From DATMER01 sp036277235 (GTDB lineage Bacteria > Acidobacteriota > Thermoanaerobaculia > Multivoradales > UBA5704), in the NCBI GenBank assembly GCA_036277235.1, contig DASUNJ010000631.1, positions 1-10,022 on the forward strand: 10,022 nucleotides of DNA, in the 5' to 3' direction. The translations under genes were made by a program, and so were the position numbers. How positions within the stretch are numbered: the stretch's first letter is position 1; each line of letters begins with the position of its first letter. The notes under the pieces were generated by a model, which was not told where the DNA came from, ran no database searches, and saw only the letters and a program-made list of their open reading frames with translations. This document shows positions 1-6,424 of the stretch, one piece after another.

Positions 1-1212
1 AGGAGCCGGGACCGGCTCCTGCTTGGGATCGAGGGCCTCAGCCGGCTTGGCCTCGGTCTTCTCTTCCGTCTGCTCCCCGGTCTTCTCCTCGACCAAGCCC
101 TCTTCCAGGACGATCTCCTCCTCCACTGCTTCCTCCCCCTCCTCCTCGATCGCCTCTTCCTCCCCCTCCTCGTCGGCCGTCTCTTCCTCGGCTTCCTCTT
201 CCTCCGCCTCCACGACCACGATCTCCTCGATCATCTCGAGATCGGTGGCGGCCTCCTCCTCCATCTCCTCCTCGTAGAAGGCCTCCTGCTCCTCGATCGC
301 CTCGATCGGGTCGATCTCGGCGGCATCGGCCGCCAGGGAGTCGGGGAGCTCGGTGGGCTCTTCCAGGTGGGTCAGGAACGAGGGGCCGGTGTCCGGGAGG
401 GTACCGAGGTCCAGGGCGTAGACGTGGCCGATCTCGTGCTCGGTGTAGAGGTCCTCGACGACCGTCTCGGCCTCCTGCCACTCCGAACGGTCGCTGGGGG
501 CGGCGTACTGCGAGTTGCCGGTCCACTCACCCCGCTGGGCGTCGCCGAGCATCAGGGCGTTGAGATAGGCGTTGAGGGTGAGCTGGGCGTTGGCGATGCG
601 CTCGGCCTCGAGCTCCATGCGCCGCAGCTCGGCGAGCGCGGCCGCGTCGTTGCGCTTGCGCGCGATCTCCTGAAGCTCCCGGAGCAGGTCGGCGAAATGC
701 CGCTGCGCCTGCTGGATGCGAAGGAACCGCTCGCGCTCGGCCTCGGTCAGCCCGCGGCCCTTGCGATGGCGGACCGCCTCGCGGCCATATCCTGTGCGCA
801 GGAGCTGGTAGGACTCGGAGAGGATGCGGAGGCCCTCGTTCACGCCGGGGTCCGGCACTCCCGTCCGGGCCCAGACCACGCGCAGCTCGCCGAGCGCGGC
901 GCTGCCGTCCTGCAGGGCGCTGAAGAAGCTGTCGTTGCGCGCCATCATGCCGGCGCGCACGCGCCGCAGCCCGGCATTCATCTTGTCGACGGCGCGCCAG
1001 AACGGCTGTTGCTCGGGCTTGGCCCGGTCGAGCCGCCCCTGGGTGGCCTCGGCCGCACGGACGACGTCCCCGAGGCCGGCCTCGGCGAGACGGAGGAGCT
1101 GGTGCGCGTCCGTTCTCCGTGGCGATGCCGGCGATGCCGCCGATACTGCCTGGACAGCGCCCAGGGTGAAGAGCAGGGACAGGACGATCGCGGTCAGCAG
1201 CGGCTTCTTCAT
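1..1212 (-). CDS. Secreted coiled-coil protein with a very acidic C-terminal region, function unknown (partial)
   Basis: I do not recognise this protein. The frame is open from an ATG at 1212 to the left edge (404 codons, no stop), so the C-terminus is missing. Residues 1-25 form a clear Sec signal peptide: MKK, a hydrophobic core, and a VSA-A cleavage site near residue 25. Residues about 36-230 are rich in Ala, Arg, Glu and Leu and look helical, with a charged coiled-coil-like stretch around 150-205. Residues about 282-385 are extremely rich in Glu, and a Lys/Pro-rich stretch follows. The start is supported by GGAAGG seven bases upstream. It lies 69 bases behind the kinase gene on the same strand and has a promoter candidate of its own in that gap. 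The acidic tail could bind cations or basic partners, but this is a guess from composition. The existence of the gene is well supported; its function is not. Confidence 0.8.
   Translation of the reverse strand, partial: MKKPLLTAIVLSLLFTLGAVQAVSAASPASPRRTDAHQLLRLAEAGLGDVVRAAEATQGRLDRAKPEQQPFWRAVDKMNAGLRRVRAGMMARNDSFFSALQDGSAALGELRVVWARTGVPDPGVNEGLRILSESYQLLRTGYGREAVRHRKGRGLTEAERERFLRIQQAQRHFADLLRELQEIARKRNDAAALAELRRMELEAERIANAQLTLNAYLNALMLGDAQRGEWTGNSQYAAPSDRSEWQEAETVVEDLYTEHEIGHVYALDLGTLPDTGPSFLTHLEEPTELPDSLAADAAEIDPIEAIEEQEAFYEEEMEEEAATDLEMIEEIVVVEAEEEEAEEETADEEGEEEAIEEEGEEAVEEEIVLEEGLVEEKTGEQTEEKTEAKPAEALDPKQEPVPAP
130..183. repeat. Two tandem 27-bp units inside the acidic tail of the secreted protein
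   Basis: The units 130-156 and 157-183 share their first 15 bases exactly and 23 of 27 bases overall. Because 27 is a multiple of three they encode a duplicated nine-residue Glu-rich segment in frame, so copy-number change would not shift the frame. Confidence 0.6.
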
Positions 1213-1234
1213 ACAGATACCTTCCAGGCTGCTG

Positions 1235-1264
1235 TTTATACGGAGCGGACAGCCATCGCGTCCA
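1235..1264 (-). promoter_or_regulatory. Sigma-70-type promoter candidate for the secreted acidic protein
   Basis: On the minus strand TGGACG (1264-1259) is separated by 18 bases from TATAAA (1240-1235), matching 4/6 and 5/6 of the consensus. The expected start of transcription is near 1228, giving a leader of about 15 bases that contains the GGAAGG ribosome site. The gene could therefore be expressed independently of the kinase upstream. Found by eye only. Confidence 0.45.
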
Positions 1265-1281
1265 GGGTACTACGAGCCGGG

Positions 1282-3051
1282 CTATTCGGAGAACTCGAAG
1301 ATCAGCTCTGTCCACATCCTGCCTGGAATCTCGTCCCGGGTTGCGGGATGGAACGGGGTCTTGCGCGCGGTCTCCAGGGCGACCTCGTCGAAGCCGAGCC
1401 CGGAGCCGTCCGCCTCACGGAGCGTGGCCTCGACCACCCGTCCCTCTTCGTCCACGAGCACCCGGACCCGCACGCGCACCACCTTGCCGCTCCCGCGGGC
1501 CGCGGCCGGGTAGGAGTAGGCCGGGAAATCCCGCGGCTCGGGCTCCACCACGTTGGGCAGCCCGCGCAGGACGAGATCCCCCTTCCTCATGGGCGGGGCG
1601 ATCTCCCCGACCGTGACGGCATCCTCCGGAGCGACCTCTCGCAACCTGACTGGCGCGGGAGTAGGGCTCGGGGACGGCTCCGGGACCGCCACGACCGGAG
1701 CAGGAGTGGGGCTCTCCATAGGGGGGACAATCGGCACGCTCGCCGGGACCGCCGCCGCGGGAACCTGGACCGGCGGAGGGGGCTCGACCTCCGGGGTCGA
1801 GGCGCGGGAGCGCCAGAGGAAAACAGCCGCGACGATCCCGATCAGCAGGAAGGCGGCCACCACCGCGGCCTTCTTCCACCCCGCTCCGGAGCTCTTTTCC
1901 TCTTCAACCGGCTCGGGCACCTTCCGCGCGACCGACAGCCAGGTGGCATCGAGGAGCGACTCCTCCTTCCGGGCGCGGTTCGAGGCCAGGGGGAGGGTGT
2001 CGTCCAGGTCCATGGACCTCCGGGTCACCTCGGGGACCTTGACCCGATTCGTGGGCACCGGGGTCGAAGTCATCAGGAACTCGCGGTCGAGCTTGTCCTG
2101 GGTCGAGCCCGGAGCGGGGAGCGGAATCGGCCGGGTGAACGCCGGGAGCGAAGCCTGGAAGACCTCGTCCAGCTCGCGGCCGGTCAGGGGGAAGCGGTCC
2201 TGGAACAGGGTCAGGGCCCAAATGAAGTCCTCGGACGACTCGAAGCGCTCCTCCGGCTTCTTGGACAGGGACCTCAATACCGCGGCCCGCAGCTCGGCGG
2301 GCACCCGTCCCCGGGGATCGCTCTCCTCGAAGGCGAGCGGCGGCCGGAGCAGGTGGCCGGCCATGAAGGAGGCCGGATCCTTGCCCGCGATCGGGCACTG
2401 CCCCGTGAGCAGCTCGTAGAGGACGACGCCGAACGAGTAGAGGTCGCTGCGGGCATCCAACCCCGCGCCCCCGCTGACCCCGAACTGCTCGGGCGAGGCA
2501 TAGCGCGGCTTGCCGAGGAAGATGCCGGTGGTGGTGAGCTCCCCGCCGCCTCCTTCGAACGCCTTGGCGATGCCGAGGTCGATCAGCTTGACCTGCGGAT
2601 GGCCGTCCATGTCGCGGGTGAGCATGAGGTTGTCGGGTGAGACGTCGCGATGGACGAGCTTCTGGCGATGGAGATAGCCGAGGGCCTTGAGCGACTGGCG
2701 GGCGATCTCCAGGGTCAGGGGGATCGGCGGCGGGCCGCCGGTGTGGAGGATCTCCAGGAGGTTGAGCCCGTCGATGAACTCCATGACGATGAAGGCGTTG
2801 CCGTCGTCGGCGATGGCGAAATCGTGCAGGGCGGCGATGTTGGGGTGGCGCAGGCGGTTGGCGACGCGGGCCTCGCGCAGGAAGCGCTCGCCGTTCTCGC
2901 CGGTGGGCTCCATGTGGGAGCGGATGACCTTGACGACGCGCACCTCGTCCAGAAGGCGGTGGCGGACCTTGTAGATGGCCCCCATGCCGCCCTCCTTGAT
3001 CTTCTCAAGGATCTCGTACTTGCCTTCGATGTGCTCGCGGAGCAAAGCCAC
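1282..3051 (-). CDS. Membrane Ser/Thr protein kinase with C-terminal TonB-like domain
   Basis: This 589-residue protein has a Hanks-type kinase domain at about 12-280: glycine loop with GGMG at 21-24, catalytic Lys41, HRDVSPDN at 134-141, DLG at 158-160 and SPEQ at 186-189. A Pro/Thr-rich juxtamembrane stretch leads to a transmembrane helix at about 395-413, then a Pro/Val-rich linker (414-500) and a TonB C-terminal-type domain at about 510-588 (YP..A, then VRVRVLVDEEGRV). The expected topology is a cytoplasmic kinase with a periplasmic TonB-like end. Two motifs differ from the commonest form: Ser replaces the catalytic-loop Lys of HRDLKPEN, and DLG replaces DFG. Both variants occur in active bacterial kinases as far as I know. 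The start is GTG at 3051, with GGGGAAGGGG ending five bases upstream. The substrate is unknown; the secreted neighbour downstream is the obvious candidate partner. A kinase-TonB fusion is supported directly by the motifs; a role in signalling across the envelope is inferred. Confidence 0.92.
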   Translation of the reverse strand: MALLREHIEGKYEILEKIKEGGMGAIYKVRHRLLDEVRVVKVIRSHMEPTGENGERFLREARVANRLRHPNIAALHDFAIADDGNAFIVMEFIDGLNLLEILHTGGPPPIPLTLEIARQSLKALGYLHRQKLVHRDVSPDNLMLTRDMDGHPQVKLIDLGIAKAFEGGGGELTTTGIFLGKPRYASPEQFGVSGGAGLDARSDLYSFGVVLYELLTGQCPIAGKDPASFMAGHLLRPPLAFEESDPRGRVPAELRAAVLRSLSKKPEERFESSEDFIWALTLFQDRFPLTGRELDEVFQASLPAFTRPIPLPAPGSTQDKLDREFLMTSTPVPTNRVKVPEVTRRSMDLDDTLPLASNRARKEESLLDATWLSVARKVPEPVEEEKSSGAGWKKAAVVAAFLLIGIVAAVFLWRSRASTPEVEPPPPVQVPAAAVPASVPIVPPMESPTPAPVVAVPEPSPSPTPAPVRLREVAPEDAVTVGEIAPPMRKGDLVLRGLPNVVEPEPRDFPAYSYPAAARGSGKVVRVRVRVLVDEEGRVVEATLREADGSGLGFDEVALETARKTPFHPATRDEIPGRMWTELIFEFSE

Positions 3052-3109
3052 GGTGTCCCCTTCCCCGGGGTGTCGGGCGTTCCGGATCTATTGGGCGAAC
3101 GAGGCCTAT

Positions 3110-3138
3110 AGAATATTACCGTCCGCGTCCGGGGACAA
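3110..3138 (-). promoter_or_regulatory. Sigma-70-type promoter candidate for the kinase gene
   Basis: On the minus strand TTGTCC (3138-3133), a 17-base spacer and TATTCT (3115-3110) match 4/6 and 4/6 of the consensus. This lies in the 107-bp divergent gap and is the most AT-rich part of it. The leader would be about 50 bases. It sits directly beside the TACAAT box of the divergent cca gene, so the two promoters may compete. Confidence 0.45.
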
Positions 3139-3143
3139 GCGCC

Positions 3144-3149
3144 TACAAT
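3144..3149 (+). promoter_or_regulatory. -10 box candidate (TACAAT) for the cca-like gene
   Basis: TACAAT lies nine bases before the ATG at 3159. No good -35 element is seen at the usual distance. If it is used, transcription would start about three bases before the ATG, giving an essentially leaderless mRNA. This agrees with the absence of any Shine-Dalgarno sequence before this start. Confidence 0.3.
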
Positions 3150-3158
3150 ACCCTCCCC

Positions 3159-4412
3159 ATGCCCCTGCACTCCTTCCGCCTGCTCCTCCACCAGCCTGCT
3201 GTTCGCAACCTGATCGCCGCGGCGGACTCCGTGGCGGACGCTGTCGAGCTCCATCTGGTCGGTGGCGTCCTCCGCGACCGGGCCCTCGGGCTGCCGGTCC
3301 ACGACTTCGACGCCGTCGTCTCCGGACGCGGCCGGGAGATCTCCGAGCGCCTCGCCGAGATCCTGCCCGCCCGGCTCGTCCTCCTCGGCGGCAAGGAGTT
3401 CGCCGCCTACCGTCTGGTCGGGGAGGACGTGGTCGTGGACGTCTGGGACCGCGCCGGCACTTCCCTCCACCAGGATCTCGCCCGCCGCGACTTCACCGTC
3501 AACTCGTTCGCCTTCGACCTGCGGACGCAGGAAGTCTCCGACCCCTTCAACGGCCTCGGCGACCTCGGAAGGCGGACCCTGCGCGCCACCACGAGCGAGA
3601 GCTTCTCGGGCGATCCCCTGCGGGTGCTCCGCCTGCCGCGCCTTCTGCTGCGGCTGCCCGGCTTCACGGCCGAGCCGGACACCCTCCTCCTGGCGCGGCG
3701 GTCGGCGGCGGGGCTGTCCGAGGTCGCGGCCGAGCGGGTGCGCGACGAGCTGAGCCTTCTCTTCGGAGATCCGGACGCGGCGCGCGGCCTGACCCTCCTC
3801 ATGGAGCTCGACCTCTACCCCGGCCTCTGGCTCGGACGGCCCGGCGAGCCCGGCCGCCCCGGCCTCGCGCTCGCCGAGGTGGGAGCCCTCCCCGAAGCGA
3901 TCCGCGAGCTCCGCGACCGAGCGCCGCACGTCGCCGCGCAAGTGGATGGCCGGATCGCCAACATGGCCTCGCTCTTCGCGAACCTGCCGGAGCCATCACT
4001 GGAAAGATTCCGCGACGCCGGCTATCTCACCCGCTCGACGGCAGCGGACGTCTCCCGCCTGCTGGAGCTGCCCGGTCTCCCCGAGGACGAGATCGCCCGC
4101 CGCCGCTTCCTCCATCGGACGGGAACGCTCTGGGCCACGGCTGCCGCCTTCCTCTCCACCCGCGCCGCCGCGCACGGGCGACCATGGCGGCCCGCCCTCG
4201 CTCCCCTGGTCGATCTCGCGAGGAGGGAGGGCGCCACGCTGATTGACCCGCCACGCCTCCTCGGAGGAGCGGAGGTACAGGAGATCCTAGGGATTCCGCC
4301 AAGCAGAGATGTGGGACGCGCCCTTGAAGCGGTGCTCGAGGCGCAGGTTGATGGGAGGGTGCGTACCAGAGAAGAGGCCGTGGCGTTGCTGAGAGCTCTC
4401 CCGGATTCCTAG
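3159..4412 (+). CDS. cca: Class II CCA tRNA nucleotidyltransferase / poly(A) polymerase family protein
   Basis: The enzyme adds nucleotides to RNA 3' ends. In this family the product is either the tRNA CCA tail or a poly(A) tail, and the sequence alone does not decide which. Visible in the 417 residues are the head-domain motif GGVLRD (35-40), the metal-binding DFD (49-51) with a probable third carboxylate at Asp94, RRDFTVNS (109-116), NGLGDLGRRTLR (131-142) and GDPLRVLR (151-158). The last corresponds to the nucleobase-reading EDxxR motif, with Gly in place of the usual acidic residue. The C-terminal LGIPPSRDVG...TREEAVALL segment is typical of bacterial members. No HD phosphohydrolase motif is present, and the middle region (about 215-350) is divergent. 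The ATG at 3159 has no ribosome site but follows a -10-like box closely. It is the only plus-strand gene here, and its stop overlaps the pilT stop. The family call is firm; the precise activity is less so. Confidence 0.88.
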   Translation: MPLHSFRLLLHQPAVRNLIAAADSVADAVELHLVGGVLRDRALGLPVHDFDAVVSGRGREISERLAEILPARLVLLGGKEFAAYRLVGEDVVVDVWDRAGTSLHQDLARRDFTVNSFAFDLRTQEVSDPFNGLGDLGRRTLRATTSESFSGDPLRVLRLPRLLLRLPGFTAEPDTLLLARRSAAGLSEVAAERVRDELSLLFGDPDAARGLTLLMELDLYPGLWLGRPGEPGRPGLALAEVGALPEAIRELRDRAPHVAAQVDGRIANMASLFANLPEPSLERFRDAGYLTRSTAADVSRLLELPGLPEDEIARRRFLHRTGTLWATAAAFLSTRAAAHGRPWRPALAPLVDLARREGATLIDPPRLLGGAEVQEILGIPPSRDVGRALEAVLEAQVDGRVRTREEAVALLRALPDS

Positions 4413-5851
4413 CGGAAGATCCCCGTCTTGCGCTCGCCGGCTGAGGTGTCGCCACCGCCGCCGCCCATGATCTTCTGGTTGAGCTCCTTGATGCGCTCCA
4501 TGAGCTTGTCGATCTTCTCCTGGGCTTCCTGGCGGAGGCGGTTGTAGTCGCCGCGCAGGCGCTCGCGCTCCTGGGCCATCTCCTGGAGGCGGGCCTTGAC
4601 CTCCTCCATCTGCTCGTCGCGCTGCCGGATGGCGACGTGGAGGCCGGCGATCTGCTCCTCCTTCTCCTCCAGGCGGATGCGGGTCTTCTCTTCCTGCTCC
4701 TCGAACAGCCGCTTGAACTGCTGGAGCTCGACGATGGCGGCGAAGTCGGACGTCGTGGGCATATCGCCTTCCTTCTCCTCGATGTTGGGGAACATCCTGC
4801 GGAGCTTCAGGGACAGGTCTTCGGGATCGGACGACTGGCGCATGGCCTCGGCGTACGAGATCGTCCCGTGGGCCAGGAGCGCCAGCAGCGACTGGTTCAT
4901 CGACTGCATCCGGTAGTAGGTGACCGAGGACTCCACCTCCTCGTGGAGGCCGCTGGTCTCCCCCTTCTCGATCATGTTGGAGATCTTCGGGGAGGCCCGC
5001 ATGATCTCCAGCGCGGCGACGAGGCCGGGACGGTCCTGGCGCTCCACCAGCTTCATGGTGACCACGCCCTTGAGCACCTGGGCGAGCTGCGTGCGGATCT
5101 GCCCCTGCTGCTCGGACGGGAACGCGTCGAGGATGCGGTCGACGGTCTGGGGCGCGCTGTTGGTGTGCAGGGTCGAGAAGACGAGGTGCCCGGTCTCGGC
5201 CGCGGTGATCACGGTCGAGATGGTCTCCAGGTCGCGCATCTCGCCCACCATGATCACGTCGGGGTCCTGGCGCATGGCGTTGCGCAGGGCCTCGGCGAAG
5301 CTGGTGGTGTCGGTCCCCACCTCGCGCTGGGAGATCGAGGCCACGTCGTCCGTGAACAGGAACTCCATCGGGTCTTCGATGGTGATCACGTGTACCGGCC
5401 GGCGCAGGGAGATGTAGCGGATCAGCGCCGCGAGCGTCGTGGACTTGCCGCTGCCGGTCGGGCCGGTGATCAGGACCAGGCCCATGGGCATGTCCGCGAA
5501 TTCGAGCAGCACGGGCGGCAGCTCGAGGTCGTCGATGCTCTTGATCTGGTACGGGATGCGGCGGAACGACGCGGCGATGGTGCCGCGCTGCATGTAGATG
5601 TTGCCGCGGAACCGGGCGAGGCCGCGCACGCCGTAGCCGATGTCCACCGAGAGCTTCTCCTCCAGCTTCGCCTTCTGGCGCGGCGTGAGGATGGCCTGGA
5701 GCATCTCGTTCAGGTCCTCGGGCTTGAGCGGCTCGGACTCCAGGGGCATGAGCCTGCCCGTGATGCGCAGCAGGGGCGGGCGGGTCGGCTTCAGGTGAAG
5801 GTCCGACGCACCTTTATCGGTCATGAACTTCAGCAGCCGGTCGAGATCCAT
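4409..5851 (-). CDS. pilT: PilT-family type IV pilus retraction ATPase with C-terminal coiled-coil extension
   Basis: This hexameric cytoplasmic ATPase is expected to power retraction of type IV pili (twitching). The 480 residues show the PilT N-domain (1-110), Walker A GPTGSGKST (130-138), an Asp box ending IEDPMEF (158-164), Walker B with DPDVIMVGEMRD (197-208, Glu204) and a His box around TGHLVFSTLHT (220-230). The position of the retraction-linked AIRNLIRE motif reads KISNMIEKG (289-297), so only part of that motif is kept. Canonical PilT is about 345-370 residues and ends near residue 355 here. The remainder (about 360-462) is a Glu/Arg/Gln-rich coiled coil followed by a Gly-rich linker and a short basic tail. 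PilU or a PilT paralogue is possible because of the motif change. The ATG at 5851 is preceded by AAGGG at a spacing of seven. It lies 39 bases after ogt, and no other pilus gene is present in the window. Confidence 0.93.
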   Translation of the reverse strand: MDLDRLLKFMTDKGASDLHLKPTRPPLLRITGRLMPLESEPLKPEDLNEMLQAILTPRQKAKLEEKLSVDIGYGVRGLARFRGNIYMQRGTIAASFRRIPYQIKSIDDLELPPVLLEFADMPMGLVLITGPTGSGKSTTLAALIRYISLRRPVHVITIEDPMEFLFTDDVASISQREVGTDTTSFAEALRNAMRQDPDVIMVGEMRDLETISTVITAAETGHLVFSTLHTNSAPQTVDRILDAFPSEQQGQIRTQLAQVLKGVVTMKLVERQDRPGLVAALEIMRASPKISNMIEKGETSGLHEEVESSVTYYRMQSMNQSLLALLAHGTISYAEAMRQSSDPEDLSLKLRRMFPNIEEKEGDMPTTSDFAAIVELQQFKRLFEEQEEKTRIRLEEKEEQIAGLHVAIRQRDEQMEEVKARLQEMAQERERLRGDYNRLRQEAQEKIDKLMERIKELNQKIMGGGGGDTSAGERKTGIFR

Positions 5852-5878
5852 AAATTGCCCTTGATCGGGGCGTTGATC

Positions 5879-5908
5879 TTAATACAAAAGCTAGGGAGTG
5901 AGGTCCAA
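5879..5908 (-). promoter_or_regulatory. Weak promoter candidate for pilT
   Basis: On the minus strand TTGGAC (5908-5903) inside the end of ogt, an 18-base spacer and TATTAA (5884-5879) match 3/6 and 4/6 of the consensus. The leader would be about 20 bases and would include the AAGGG ribosome site. The gap is clearly AT-richer than its surroundings. Read-through from ogt is equally possible. Confidence 0.3.
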
Positions 5909-6424
5909 CGACTGCGGAATGACCCCTTCGAGCTCCAGAAGCCTGCGCTTCATCTCCAATCCGCCGGCGTAGCCGGTGAGGGAGCCGTTGGCGCCGATCA
6001 CCCGGTGGCAGGGGATGATCACGCCGATGGGGTTGTCGTGGTTGGCCATGCCCACGGCCCGGGCGGCCTCGGGCCGGCCGATGATGCGGGCCTGCTGGCC
6101 ATAGGAGCGGGTCTCGCCGTAAGGGATCGCCTGCAGGGCCTGCCAGCAGAGGCGCTGGAACTCGGTCCCCCGGGGATCGAGGGGCAGGTCGAAGTCGCGG
6201 CGCCGGCCGGCCAGGTACTCGTCGAGTTGGCGCCGGACCTCGGGAAGAGGGGGAGCTTCGGGGTCGTGGACCGCGCCCGGCCACCAGCGCGCCCGCGACC
6301 GCTCGGCTCCCTCGCGGTCCGGAGTGTGGCCGAGCCAGGCCAGCTTGCCGTCGCGGGCGACAGCCAGGACCCAGCCCAGAGCGTCCTGGAAGAGGTCGAA
6401 TGCCGCAGTCATCGCGGTCGGCAT
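5891..6424 (-). CDS. ogt: Methylated-DNA--protein-cysteine S-methyltransferase (O6-alkylguanine repair)
   Basis: The protein removes alkyl groups from O6-alkylguanine (and O4-alkylthymine) by irreversible transfer to its own cysteine. The C-terminal half has the full family signature: IPYGETRSYG, then GRPEAARAVG, then NPIGVIIPCHRVIGANG, with the acceptor Cys in PCHRV, then GYAGGLEMKRRLLELEG. The N-terminal half is the usual divergent ribonuclease-H-like domain. Length (177 residues) is normal for Ogt and too short for Ada. I chose the ATG at 6424 rather than TTG at 6427 or ATG at 6412, because GGAAG ends five bases before 6424 and the start overlaps the lexA stop as TGATG. This arrangement points to translational coupling with lexA. 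Orthology to ogt rather than adaB-type naming is a convention; the reaction is secure. Confidence 0.95.
   Translation of the reverse strand: MPTAMTAAFDLFQDALGWVLAVARDGKLAWLGHTPDREGAERSRARWWPGAVHDPEAPPLPEVRRQLDEYLAGRRRDFDLPLDPRGTEFQRLCWQALQAIPYGETRSYGQQARIIGRPEAARAVGMANHDNPIGVIIPCHRVIGANGSLTGYAGGLEMKRRLLELEGVIPQSLDLTP

Noticed and set aside
527..1315. 262-codon minus-strand open frame over the secreted protein gene
   Set aside because: It is Arg/Ala/Pro-rich in another frame. The frame starting at 1212 has a signal peptide, a ribosome site and sensible codon use.
367..2640. 757-codon plus-strand open frame opposite the kinase and the secreted protein
   Set aside because: It lies antisense to genes with clear motifs. 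Its translation is low-complexity Gly/Arg/Leu/Glu with no domain, as expected from GC-biased codons of the opposite strand.
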